DNA of 64,000 bases from Caprimulgus europaeus (taxonomy: Eukaryota; Chordata; Aves; Caprimulgiformes; Caprimulgidae), in NCBI GenBank assembly GCA_907165065.1, contig OU015541.1, positions 1,922,001 to 1,986,000 on the forward strand, given 5' to 3'. The position numbers and the translations under genes were made by a program. The number at the start of each line of letters is the position of its first letter. The stretch's first letter is position 1. Of this stretch, positions 10,660 through 21,675 are shown in pieces. Under the pieces are notes generated by a model that was not told the DNA's origin, did not search any database, and worked only from the letters and a program-made list of their open reading frames with translations.

Positions 10660-10790
10660 AACAGAGTTAATTATTTCATAGCGTAAAAATAGCACCCGCC
10701 ACAATCAGCTGGGGGATTTAATAAGGCAAGCCCTGACAATTACGTTTCTATTAGCAGAGGTATCTCGGCGCTGAGGCAGACTCCTGTGAG
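10660..10790. promoter_or_regulatory. Possible intronic conserved element
   Basis: An AT-richer, non-repetitive stretch inside a GC-rich intron, with homeodomain-like cores (gagttaattatttcat, gacaattacgtttctatta). Base composition alone suggests constraint. Confidence 0.2.
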
Positions 10791-12828
10791 GCATCTGCTG
10801 AGGATCCATGAGAAAGGAGAAGAATGATCGTGGTAATCAATACTCAGCAGGGGCTGAACCACACGGATGGAGCCCAGCGGCTCATGGGAAGGAAGGGAAG
10901 AGGAAAAGGAGGGGTACAGTGTTGGAGCTGAGCTGGGTGGGTGCTCCTCATCCATGGGGTGCTGCCAGCTCAGGAGCTGCTCATCCCCATCCCAGCGCAC
11001 ACCAGCACGGGCAGCACCGCGTTCCCCTGGGGACCACGGGGCAGAGGAGGTGGCATTGGTGGTAATTTGGGGGATAGGGATGCTAAGGGAATTGAGGACA
11101 AGTAGATGAGGAATTGCCAATTCCAAAGAAATGAGGAACCAGACAGAGAATCAGCCTGGGACTGGGATGAAAAGGAGGGGCCCTGCATCCCAGGGAGATG
11201 TGGGATCAGTGGGGTCGCTTACCGCGGCTCCGAGTGCTCCTCGATGCGGCTGACGGGCGATTTTCTCTCCAGCCTGGCACAAGATCAAACCCCATCAACT
11301 GCATCCGGAGACCCGGCCGGGCACAGGAGGAGGTTTGGGAGCCTGGGCCAGCACGGGCAGGAGGTGGGTCTGGCCGTGCCGAGGACAGGTCTGGCCCTGC
11401 TCTCCAGCCACGCTCCCTGCCCAAAGCACGGCCCCGCTCGGCATTGATGTGGTCAGGGCAGGGCTGAGCCCGGCAGCCAGCTCAACCAGCGGCGGGACCG
11501 GCTGGGCCAGGGCTGCACCAGCACATTGGATGGGGACAAGGAGGGGCCAGCCCCCAAACGCTGCTCCCTGGGGACATTTGCTCACCGTGGTTTATTCACT
11601 CGGGCAGCAGTGAGCCCTGCTCCCTGCATCCTTGATGGATCACTTTTGAGGTCTGGCTTCAGGCAGATGTCACACCTCACTGATGAGCACCCAGGGCTGG
11701 GATGTCCCCTCGACCCTAGAGGCACCATGAGTCCCTGGACCAGAGCTTGCAGAGCCGAGTTTTCACTTGTACCAGCAAGACAATTCCCACCCACATCAGA
11801 CTTTGGTCCTATGTTAAAACTGAATAACTGCAGGAGCTCCCCAGGAGAGTGTCCTGCAGCCAAAGACCCAGAGCAAGGGGGATTCGGTGACCCAACACCC
11901 TGTCCCAGCTCTGGAGCATCCCAAGGGACATAGGTAACCCCTGTGCTGCGGTCACAGCAGCCTCACTGGTGCTGGGACAGCAGCGATGCTCAGCCCTGCC
12001 CCAGCTGTGACAAGCAATGGGGAACTCTGCGAGCAACTGGTGTCCTCCGAGACCAACCACACCAGTTATTTAAAACCCGACCAAAGGGGAAGAAAGACGG
12101 CAGGGTTCGGCTCGGCCATCCCCGGGGAGGAGCTGGCAGCGTGGGGAGGAAGGAAGCGCTGTCACCCTGCATGGCCCCAGTGTCACAGTGGTGGCCCCTG
12201 GCCCCGGGCAGTGCCAGGCAGCCACAGCCGCCACATCCCGCTCTGGCTGGGCACGCTGCTGCCAGCCAGGGCTGTGGGAGCCCAGCCATGGGCAGGTGCT
12301 CATCACAGGTAATCTGGGCTCAGATCACAGTGGTGGCCCTCGCTGGGGACCTCAGTGAGAACCCTGATGGGACAGAGCACGGCGATGCCCCAGGGATGCT
12401 GCAGGGCTCGGCTGGACCATGGGACACAGGAGCTCACCTGCCAGCGCTGCCATGGCAATACATTTCCCAGCCCCAAGCCCTCTTTGCCAGCTCTGTCCTC
12501 ATGGGGAAACCCAGGACTCACAGGTGGCATCTTTCCTTGTTTTTTTCTTATTTTTCAAGGCTACTTTGCAGCTTCCCCTTCCTTTGCCAGGATTCCTGCC
12601 CGCTGATGCCCATATGTACCTGTTTGTTCTTCTCCTGCCCCTTGCACTGAAACTCTTCCTCCTTTTATTGGAGAAAACTACTTAAGCCCCAGTTGGGTTC
12701 ATGCCTGCAGGAGGGAGAGAAATGGGAAAACCCAAATCCTTAACCCCAAACCCCTTTGCTGGCTCCCTGACCTGCTTGGTATTGAGTCAGCATTAAATCC
12801 ATTTCGGGGATGGATTTAGGGACAGGCA

Positions 12829-12889
12829 CCCACAGCCTGGCCCTTGCACTGACAGCCTGGCCCCTGCACCCACAGCCTGGCCCCTGCAC
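12829..12889. repeat. 20-bp tandem repeat, 3 copies
   Basis: Unit cagcctggcccctgcaccca; three copies with minor substitutions. Confidence 0.88.
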
Positions 12890-15800
12890 GGGGACCTCGG
12901 GGCTCTGCTCTCCCTGTGCCCATCCTATTGCTGCCCCGGAGCTTCTCCAGCATTTCTGCCTCTGGAGCCGGCAAGTGCTGACAAGCAAGTGTGGAGTGTG
13001 GCAAAGCTGGGCCCCCAAACCCAGCAGATCTTCACAGTGTGAGCAAAGAGCCCTCAAAAGGTCAACTAAGGCTGTTTCCAAGTGGTTGGAGAACTGGAAG
13101 GGCGGCTTGGTAGAAAACTCTCCCATACACTTTCCCACTGTCAGGAAACCCCCTTTTTTCCATGCCTGAGATGAATGTTCAAGCTGAACCCCAAAGGATT
13201 TTGTTGTCATTTTCATTGTTGCTGCTCCACCCTCCCCCTGGTTAAATCTCTGCTTCCACACATTGGCCAAAGGCAGGAGGTTCTGCAGGATGGTGAGGGC
13301 AGAGCATTCCTCACCTCTCCTGCTAAACTCATCTGGGACAGCCAAGCTCCCACCGACCCAGAGGAGCCAATGGGGTGGGCTGGGGCATCACTCTCCATGC
13401 CCATCCCAGTGACCTGGGAGCAGGGAAGTCACAGGCAAGAGGTCCTTGTCACCAGACCCCACTGAAGAAGGAATCCAGTGGATTTCAAGCCAAAAATAAT
13501 AGAAATAAAATACTCCACTGTGCTCCCAGGGAATGCCTTCACAGAAAGGTGACAGGTCAATCCAAACGCTGCCTTGTTTCACACATGGATCCAGCAAGAG
13601 CCAGGATTCTGCCTTCACTATAGTTTTATCCCAAAGCCACCAGTTCCCATGTCCCCAGGTCCCATGCAGCACCCAGGCAGGCTGGGGGGCTGCACAGGGG
13701 ACCCACCCCACGGCTCACAGACTGGCACAGCCACAGCTTGGCCCCAGCAAAGCACCGGGCTGGTGGCTCCTGCAGCACATCACAGCAGCATTTAAGGCAC
13801 TGTGAAAAGTTATGGGTGTCCTGAAATTCGTGGGTGTGGTGGGGAGAGCTGGATGGTGGAGTTATTTGCTGCAAAAAATGCCACAGTTCAATTGCACGGC
13901 CATGGAAATCAGGATTTGGGAGTTTCTGCAGGTCACTGTCCCTGTGCTGCATGGAGCAACCCACAGCGAAGCAGCTGGGGAAAGAAATGGGCTGGGAGAG
14001 CCCAGTACTGATGGAAACGAGCTGGGGGAGGCTCGGGTGGCACTGGGTGCAGGATGGGATGAAATGGGAGATGCTTGTGGAGCTGGATGCTTGTTCCCTG
14101 AGCCAGCTGGAGCAGGGATGCTGATGGCCACTGCAGAGCAGCTTCCCAGTCTGTGACTGGGCTGCTGGAGTCCCCACGAGCTGGAGACTTCAGTTCCTTC
14201 CCCTCTTACACCACAGGAGATGTTGGACACTCTTCCCCCATCCAGTCCTCCCCATGGGCGAAAACCACGTTGTAAAATGTTGATGGATGAAAATAACCAG
14301 GGATAAGGTCCAGTATCTTTCTTTTTTTTGGTTTTTTTTTAAGAGGTAGAGGAATATTGTCTATAAACAACTGACTTGAGATCCACCCACCCTCTGAAGA
14401 GCTTCTGCAATGGAAATGCACAGAGAGATGTGCAGAGGGGAATAAGGAACTGAGTAATAGGAAGTCTCAGTGAAGGCCGTGGGCACCGGCTCACCCGGAA
14501 GCCGCTGTTATTCCAAGCAAGAGCCCGAAGTGACAAACCCCGGGAGCACGTGGCGCGGTGGCACGACGGCGGTGACACTCCCCGGCCTCGCTCTGCCACA
14601 GCTGCTCTGGTTTTGGGGTGCTCAGGCATGGCCGGGGGGGTTGGTGCAAGAAACCAGCCCAAGGAGCATGAGGAGGTGGAAGGGAAAGGCAGGGCAGCCC
14701 ATGGGATGGCTCAGGAGCGGCTCCTCTTGAGCTGCCTTTCCAAAATGATTTTATCTGTAGGATAAAAAATTGGACCAAAAAAAAAAAGAGGAAAAGCCAC
14801 AGCAGCTTGAGCTCCTGCTCTGCAGAGGTCGAGGCTGCTTTGCCACTCTGGACCTGTTGCTCCCAGGGAAGAGCCCTGAGCACTGAGCTCACCCACCTCC
14901 TCTGCACCAGCCCAGTGGAAACTTAAGATGCTACAGCCCAAGTCCAGCCTAAAAGTGAGATTACAACCAAAGAGAAGCAAAGACAGGAGAGGATGCACTT
15001 CAGGAGGTGGCAGAGGTGTGCTGCTCCCACACCTCGGGCAGTCTCAGCATGAATTCCTCTGCCAAGGTATTTTTCTCCTTCACCCTCTCTGGGTTTGAGT
15101 TGCATTATCTGATTATCTGCCTTTGGTTCCTTCTTTTTTTTTTTTAATATCAATATCAAAATGGGCACCCGAACCCCGACCGAGATCTATCAGTGGCACT
15201 AAATTCCTGCTTCCCCACTACAATCTTCCGAGGTGGAGTTTGTTTAATTGCTGAAGAACACGACTGTATTTTGATGAGCGGCTTGAGTCATTTGTGGGGA
15301 AGGGCTGAGGCGGAGGAGCTAAAATCCTTGTAGGGAAATCTGATGTGGCACTCTCCCTGGGGAGATATTCTGAAATATGTGCCCACTGGGGTGACCCGTG
15401 TTCCCAAAGAAAACGACATCCACCGGGTCAGGAGACGCCATGGGCTCCGCTCATCCAGTGACACGGGATGAACGTCTCTGTCGACGGGGATGGTGGAGAC
15501 GCATCCAGAGGGGAATGAACTCCCCTCGCAGCAGGGAAATCCCTCCCACTCACTTAACACTTTTTGTTTAGTTTCTTAAATAAGGCCGTGGATCCGCGCC
15601 AGAGCAGCCTCATGGAAGCGGCGGGGAGTGGGAGCTTCCCGGGGGAACCTCTCGGTGCCCAGAGCCGCATCGTGATCCACGCGTGGAGCAGCTCTGACGG
15701 CCACGCCTGGCCCTCTCCATCCCTTCAGCCATGGGGACACGGCCCCAAACTGCGGCATCGCGGGCACTGCCCATGTGATGGGCTTGTGTTGGGTGACCAA

Positions 15801-16429
15801 CAATCGGGTGTCACGTCCCTACGGGGACAGCCACGTCCTGGACACCACTGAGCCAGGTCCATCCACTCAACCTTTTCACTGTGATGCTGCTGGAGGACCC
15901 GGTGGTGACCAAAGCCTGTGGTTGCCCTGACCTCAGCCAACCTCCCCGAGCCCCGGTGCTCCCCACTGCCTGGCCAGGGCTCCTGGTCGCTGCTGCTGCT
16001 GTGTGTGATGAGGATGGCACCCTGGCACCCCTCTGCATGGGTGCTCCAGCACCATCCTGGCACCCACCTGTGGGCGCAGGGAGAGCCGGGAGGGGGGATC
16101 CTCCCTGCAAACCCCCCTCTTTGGGCTGGGCAAACCCCGGTGCAGCCGGCCCTGCGGCTGGAGGGTGCCCCCTCCTCCATCCTCCTCCTCCTCCTTGCAG
16201 GAGCCCTGCCTTCCCCCGGGGTGATGCGGCGGGGAGAGCCCCCTCCCTGCTCCGTGCTGGGGGTCCCCCCGCCCCACCGGCCGGTCCCCACGGAGCATGC
16301 CGCTCCGCTCCCCACCCCCGACCCCAATCACAGCACATGGGGCTGGGTGACAGGCAGCAGCGGGACACACAGACAGACAGACACACAGACACAGCCCGAC
16401 CTCTCCATCAACCCCGGCGCTCCGCGGTG

Positions 16430-16860
16430 CTCGGTGCGTGTCCGTGGAGGGAGGGGAGCGGGGAAAAGGGAGGATGCACGGGGAGAAGCGAAGGGAGAAC
16501 GGGGGGGTCCGGCCGCGGGAGCGGGGAGGGAAGCTGGGCTGGGCTCAGAGAGGCTGGGCTGGGCTCAGGGCGAGGGAGGGGGCGATGGGCCCGTGTGTCC
16601 CCCCCCTCCCCGCCCAGCTCCATCCCGGAGCTCGGGGTACTCACGGGCCGGGCATCCGCGCCGCCCCCGCGCAGCCTCCGCCGCCGCCGCCGCCCCGCTG
16701 CCCCCCGGCCGCCGCCTCTGCGCTGCCTCCGGGCTCGGTACCGGGGAGAGGAGGGAGCGGAGCGGAGCGAAGCGGCTGCACTGCGCACGCGTCCCCCGGC
16801 CCCTGCGATTGACTTCCTAAAGCGATGGCAGCGCCGGCACTTCCTCACGTCAAGCACACA
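16430..16860 (-). promoter_or_regulatory. RGS19 CpG-island promoter
   Basis: Dense CpG region. Its rightmost part carries a compact set of core-promoter motifs: an NRF1-like CTGCGCACGCG at 16781-16791, ETS sites (GGAAGT on the minus strand) at 16812-16818 and 16839-16845, and an ATF/CRE-like TCACGTCA at 16845-16852. No TATA box is visible, which fits a dispersed CpG promoter. It reads minus towards RGS19; because human RGS19 and OPRL1 share a bidirectional promoter, plus-strand activity is possible. A (CACA/GACA) run at 16357-16397 lies just downstream. Confidence 0.7.
16645..16830 (-). other. Candidate RGS19 exon 1 (5' UTR)
   Basis: A perfect GTGAGT donor (complement of 16639-16644) closes a GC-rich segment in the promoter island. 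The 5' edge is not defined by sequence; 16830 is a guess inside the motif cluster. It holds an upstream ATG at 16653-16655 (weak context, C at -3, C at +4). Spliced to the exon at 4231, that ATG is not in frame with the RGS19 start but opens a second frame. Confidence 0.55.
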
Positions 16861-17350
16861 CACATACACACAGCACCGGCACCGGCATCAGCACTGGCAC
16901 CGGCACCGGCATCAGCACCCTGCACCGGCACCCTGAACAGGCACCCAGTGTGGGCATTCAGCACCAGCATCCTGCACCAGCACCTACTACATGCACCCAG
17001 CACCAGTACTGGCACCCAGCACCAGCACCCAGTATGGGCACCCAGCACTGGTACCCAGTATGGGCACCCAGCACCAGTACCATGCACCCAGTACTGTTAC
17101 CTTGCACCAGTGCCCAGTATGGCATCCAGCATAGGCACCCTGAACCAGCACCCAGCACTGGAACCCTGAACAGGCACCCAGTATAGGCACCTAATATGGG
17201 CACTCAGCACCAGCACCCTCCACTGGCACCCACTGCACGTACCCAGCACTGGCAGCATACACCCAGTATGGGCACTCAGCACCAGCTCCCCACACCAGCA
17301 CCTACTACATGCACCCTGCACCCAGTACTGGCACCCAGCATCAGCACTGG
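16855..17350. repeat. Degenerate hexamer minisatellite (GGCACC / AGCACC family)
   Basis: About 490 bases built from GGCACC, AGCACC, GGCACCCAGTAT and GGCACCCAGCACCAGT-type modules, preceded by CACACA repeats. Longer modules recur at irregular spacing. One strand is very poor in G outside the GG/AG steps. All frames are open in parts (minus-strand repeats of Gly-Ala-Cys-Trp type), but this is a repeat effect. It abuts the RGS19 promoter motifs directly. Confidence 0.93.
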
Positions 17351-17895
17351 AGGTCCCCTCTGCCCCCGCGCGGCTCTTGCCCACCCCTGGAGCGTGGGGC
17401 AGGGATTCCTGTGGAGCTGCCCCCCGCCTCAGGAACACTTCCCAGCCAGGAGTCCCTGCCGAGGAGTGGCTTTCCCAAAATCAGTGGTTTCTCTGCTTTT
17501 ATTCCACCCCCCCTCCTCAAAAGGGGGATTATGCATTGCTAAAAATAAAGGGTGATAAAACTTTGGGAGAGAAAAGAGACATAAAAATTTCATGTCTTGC
17601 CAGCCAGGGAAATCATCCCACTTTATTATTTAAAACCTCATTAAAACCCATTTCCCTGGGAGAGACAATGATCAAACCACCGTCTGTTTCAATCTTGGAG
17701 CCGTGTGCTCTGCTGCGTGGGGAACGTGTTTAAAATGGGCCCCTCCGTGTGACTGCTCAGCTGAAAACACCAACCCCGACCCCTGTGAGCAACATCTCGG
17801 AGCTGAGCCCCCCTGTCCCTGAGCGGGGGGATCCCACAGCACCTCCTGCACCTCCTGCCTTCTCATCTCCTGCCAAGGTTCCTTCACCAAAAGGG
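17351..17895. other. Unique sequence, no gene seen
   Basis: GC-rich to about 17460, then AT-richer (17500-17690) with homopolymer-like A/T runs and an aaaataaagg signal. No coding or RNA gene recognised. Confidence 0.6.
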
Positions 17896-18065
17896 TTCTC
17901 AGGCATTGAAGGGGCTGCCCAGGGCAGTGGTGGAGTCTCCATCCCTGGAGGGATTTAACAGACAGGTAGATGAGGTGCTCAGAGATCTGGGTTAGTAGTG
18001 GACAGGGACAGTTGGACTCGATGATCTCAAAGGTCTTTTCCAACCAAACAATTCTGTGATTCTAT
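17896..18065 (+). mobile_element. CR1 LINE, 3' fragment
   Basis: Carries 'ggggctgcccagggcagtgg', 'gttggactcgatgatctcaa' and the octamer tail 'attctgtgattctat' at its right edge. 5'-truncated. Confidence 0.92.
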
Positions 18066-18651
18066 CTCACCCTGCTCTGTCCAACACTCTGGATTTTCCT
18101 CTTTTTGTTCACTCCAGTGGCAGCTACAAAGCGTTTGCCCCGGGAGGATCTGCCCAGTGCCTCTGCAGATGGAGCAGGGTCTTTCCTCTGATTGCAACTT
18201 CCCCAAATCTTCCAGAGCAGCTCCAGTGTGGAGCGGTGGCTGCCAGGCTGTTCCCTCCTGTTGTGCAACCAGGACACCAGCCCCTGCTTTGCATTAGCCC
18301 TTCGTTTAGCTGGAAGTTCACAAGCGCCTGGAAAGGCTCCCACATCTTCAGGAGCTGCTTTGTAGTCTGTGTTTGGGGTTTTCAGAAATCCCCATCAACA
18401 TTTGGGTTTGTGATTCCTTGTGAATCTTGAGCCAGTGTGTCCCTTCAGATGGTGAAAAACCACGAGTGTTTTTGGTTTAAAATAAGTCACCTTTTTTAAA
18501 AAGAAAGTGTGGATTGGGAGAAAAGGTTTGGAGCTCCCAAATCATCTGCAAAGTAGTTCTGTCAATGAACAGCCAAACTCACACCTTGGCCTAGACACCT
18601 CCTGGTTAAATACACACACAGTGGGGAGGGAAATGCAGAGTCACCAAATGG
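18066..18651. other. Unique sequence, no gene seen
   Basis: Mixed-composition single-copy sequence between two CR1 fragments. No exon-like structure found. Confidence 0.55.
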
Positions 18652-18814
18652 GTTGGGTTGGAAAGGACCTTACAGCTCGTCCAGTCCCAACCCCCCTGCC
18701 AGCAGCAGGGACACCTTCCACTAGACCAGGTTGCTCAAAGCCTCATCCAACCTGGCCAAGAACACTTCCAGGGAGGAGCAGCCACAGCTTCTCTGGGCAA
18801 CTTGGGCCAGTGTC
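18652..18814 (-). mobile_element. CR1 LINE, 3' fragment
   Basis: Reversed CR1 end: gttggaaaggaccttacagc, then 'gcagcagggacaccttccac' and 'agaccaggttgctcaaagcc'. Nearly the exact inverse of the plus-strand copy at 20512-20688. Confidence 0.93.
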
Positions 18815-18823
18815 TTTTTTATC

Positions 18824-18916
18824 CCAGAATTGCCTGGATTGGAAAAGCCCTTTAAGCTCATGGAGTCCCATCACGAACCCAATGCTGACAAGTCCCCGAC
18901 TAATCGCTGTCCTAAG
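18824..18916 (-). mobile_element. CR1 LINE, very short 3' fragment
   Basis: Reversed end 'gattggaaaagccctttaag', then 'cacgaacccaatgctgacaa'. A different subfamily from the copy just left; same family as 19353, 44536 and 57125. Confidence 0.85.
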
Positions 18917-19352
18917 CCCGGTGCTCCTTTGAGCCCTGGCCCTGCTCCAGTTCAGCTCAGGGTTTGGGAAGCTGCTTTCCCCAGGTGCCAGCCCGGGATG
19001 GGAGCAGGAGCTCCTGGGGACAGGCAGTGCCCTCCCCGCGTTCAGAGCCACCGAGGGAGGAACCGGCAGCCCCGTTTGAGCCGTTCCCGAGCTGGATGGG
19101 GACAATCGGTGACAGAAGCGCTGCCCGGACCCCCCCGCCCAACCCGTTCCCGCACCCCCAGGCTCTGTCCCACCCGATCCCCTCCGCAGGCTCCTCCATC
19201 CCCGGCCGGTTTCCGCCCCCCCGGCCCGGCTGCAGTAGCGGGACCCGCCCGCAGGTGCCGCCCGACTCCGCCGGCAGCGGCCCCGGCCCCGGCCCCGCCC
19301 GGGGAGAAGCGTCCGGGGAGCGGCGGGGGGAGCGGGGGCTGCGCAGCATCGC
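18917..19352. promoter_or_regulatory. Small CpG island between CR1 fragments
   Basis: Very GC- and CpG-rich, with GC-box repeats (ccccggccccggccccgccc at about 19280-19300). No start codon or splice pattern is convincing. Possible alternative 5' exon or promoter of the plus-strand neighbour (OPRL1 by human synteny), or an orphan island. Confidence 0.4.
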
Positions 19353-19610
19353 CCAGATTGGAAAAGCCCTTTAAACTCATCAAGTCCAACCATGAACCCA
19401 ACACTGACCAGTCCCCACTGACCCATGTCCCTCAGCACTGTGTCTACACGACTCTTCAATCCCTCCAGGGATGGGGACTCCACCACTGCCCTGGGCAACC
19501 CCTTCCAATGCCTCAGAACCCTTTCAGCAAGGAAATTCTTCCTCACATCCAATCTCAACTGCCCTGGGTGCAACTTGAGGCCATTTCCTCTTGTCCTATC
19601 CCTCTGGGCC
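19353..19610 (-). mobile_element. CR1 LINE, 3' fragment
   Basis: Reversed end gattggaaaagccctttaaa through 'cctttcagcaaggaaattct' and 'ggccatttcctcttgtccta'. About 75 minus-strand codons of the ORF2 C-terminus remain ([19 protein letters not shown]). About 95% like the copy at 57125-57366 by eye. Confidence 0.94.
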
Positions 19611-20511
19611 AGGAGCACTTGGACAGCAAGGGCACCATCCTGCTAAGGTGCTGATGCTGCATCCATTTGGTACCCAAGAGGTGTTTCCAAAGGGAGAGCA
19701 GGAGCCCGGGAAGCACGGATCACAGCCTTCACTCGGCATTTTCTGAGGGTGTTGCCATAAGACAGTGCTGGGTGAGCAGAGGTGGCCTCTGCCTGGAGAG
19801 GGTGGGCAGCAGGGGACTGCGAGCGCAGCACAAACACCTCCAAAGCCTGTTTTTCCTCCTCAAAGAGAATTCCAGTAACTCCAGGCAGGATGCTAGGGAG
19901 CAGGAAGCCTCTTTGGATGAATACCTGAGAGGAATCAGCCTGTGTGAAGACTCAGATACAGCAAATCTCCTGATGGGTCTTTCAAAGCAGCATTGGATGG
20001 AGAAATCCTGTCACTGGTCACTCAATACCCATCTCCAAAGCTCGCTGCAGTCTCAGCCTCGCTGGAGCAGCAGAGTGGGCTGATCCATCTCTCCCAGGGT
20101 GTTTCCAGTTTGTGCACTCCTTGAGAGGCTGGCAGGTAGTGAAACGAGATCTATGGAGGCTGTTGAGATGTTCTGCTTTAGAAAAGCTTTTTTCTCCCAC
20201 CAGCTACTTGGGCCTTTTAAGGTTTTCCAAGCAGCAGAGTGTAGTTCAACTGGATTGATCAAAAAAGACACACCTGGGCCTGCAGCTCTGAGGAAACAAC
20301 TGCATTTGAGCTACTACAGCCCAAGTGGGAGTTACCAGCAACTGTCTTTGCAGAATTCTTGGTTTGGGCTGTGTAGTCCCATCACATCTCATTTCTTCCC
20401 TTTTGAGAAATACCTGGGCACCCTTTACAGCCTTTTTTGCTCTTTTAAGGACCCAGAGCTTCCTGGGGAATGTCAGAGCCACGTTTCCCAAACTGATCTC
20501 TACAAGAGTTA
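19611..20511. other. Unique sequence, no gene seen
   Basis: Start of the lower-GC domain. Open frames at 19667-20083 and 20099-20596 run into CR1 or lack any family likeness. Confidence 0.55.
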
Positions 20512-20688
20512 TCAGGTTCCTCAGAGAAGCTGTGGCTGCTCCTCCCTGGCAGTGTTCTCGGCCAGGTTGGATGAGGCTTTGAGCAACCTGGTCTAGTGGA
20601 AGGTGTCCCTGCTGCTGGCAGGGGGGTTGGGACTGGATGAGCTTTAAGGTCCCTTCCCACCCAAACCAGTCTGTGATGATTCTGTGAT
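20512..20688 (+). mobile_element. CR1 LINE, 3' fragment
   Basis: From 'cagagaagctgtggctgctc' to 'ccaaaccagtctgtgatgat' and the octamer tail. Same subfamily as 18652 but inverted. Confidence 0.93.
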
Positions 20689-21502
20689 CAGGTGTGCTAC
20701 AAACCCGTGTATCTCTGTGGCTGCCCATGACTGCTCACGTGCTGGCTCAAGAATCATTCTGCTTGGGGTCACATTTTTCTCACAGGGGCCTGAAGTGTGA
20801 AGATTGTCTCTCCTGTACTCAAGCTTGAAGATAAAGCAACAACTTGAAGTTCTGGAGTGTGGCTCTCTGTGAAGAGGAAAGTTTCAAACAGGCTTTTGCA
20901 CTACCAGGAGCAAGACAACTAGAAACTCTATCACATTTAGAGGGAAAAGGGTTGATTATTTGGATTTCCTAATGTAACAGAGCTTATGCAATCACATTGT
21001 ATATCAGAGCACCCATATTCTCCCAAATTCTTCTCTTTAAAAAACTTTTTAACCCTTTAGCAGGTTTTTATCCAAAACTGACAGAGGTGGAGAGCTCAGT
21101 TCCAGCATTTACAAACAGCTGGGGAAAGAAGGACCCTGCCAGGGCTGCAACTGTGAGAAAGACCAACAAAAGCTGTCAGACCTTATTAGACACTAGAGAA
21201 TCCACACAGAGCTGACATGTGATGGATGCCCAAACCGTGGGAAAAGTTTCAGTCAGAGTTTGTGCCCTCTCAGGCAACCAGGTCAGTCCCTCCGGAGACG
21301 CCAGCCTGTTGAAAGCCAGGCTCTGCAAATTCTGCAGCTCACAGAGCTGTTTGTTTGCTTTTCAGTGCCAAGCTGGGGGGTGTGGGCAGGGGAAGGAGCT
21401 TAGCACAAGTCTGAGCCCAAGGGGCTTGTGCTGGCATTTGAGGATGGGACTCAGAGCAGTCCAGGCACTGCAGCCCCAAAGCCTGCTTTTGGTATTGTAG
21501 AA
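20689..21502. other. Unique sequence, no gene seen
   Basis: AT-richer single-copy DNA; no exon, RNA gene or repeat recognised. Confidence 0.55.
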
Positions 21503-21675
21503 ATCATAGACTCATAGAATGGTTGGGGTTGGAAGGGACCTTCCAAGGTCATCTAATCCACCTGCCCCTGCAGTGAGCAGGGACATCTTCACTAGAGCAG
21601 GCTGCTCAGAGATCCATCAAGCCTGACCTTGAATATCTCCAGGGATGGACCACATCCAGCCTGTTCCAACCTATG
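21503..21675 (-). mobile_element. CR1 LINE, 3' fragment (older subfamily)
   Basis: Begins 'atcatagactcatagaatgg', then 'gttggaagggaccttccaag' and 'cactagagcaggctgctcag'. More diverged than the neighbouring copies. Confidence 0.9.

Larger units (their letters stand above)
4232..16644 (-). other. Long first intron of RGS19
   Basis: A 12.4-kb interval between candidate exon 1 and the cysteine-string exon. It is GC-rich, with one CR1 (4351-4776), minisatellites at 5688-5755, 8803-8837 and 12829-12889, and a poly-T/poly-A/AAG tract near 8546-8608. Two MEF2-type motifs, CTATTTATAG at 6046-6055 and CTATTTTTAG at 9933-9942, are present. A more AT-rich unique stretch at 10660-10790, and another at 15180-15340 with a TGAGTCA AP-1 motif, look like possible intronic enhancers. 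Large open frames at 5695-6597 and 15881-16936 are low-complexity, Pro/Ser/Arg-rich by-products of GC content. Confidence 0.7.

Noticed and set aside
15881-16936. 351- and 300-codon plus-strand open frames over the RGS19 promoter
   Set aside because: Stop-poor because of CpG-island composition; they run into simple repeats and have no family resemblance.
18743-19618. 291-codon minus-strand open frame
   Set aside because: It is two CR1 ORF2 C-terminal remnants joined through a GC-rich island by chance, not a gene.
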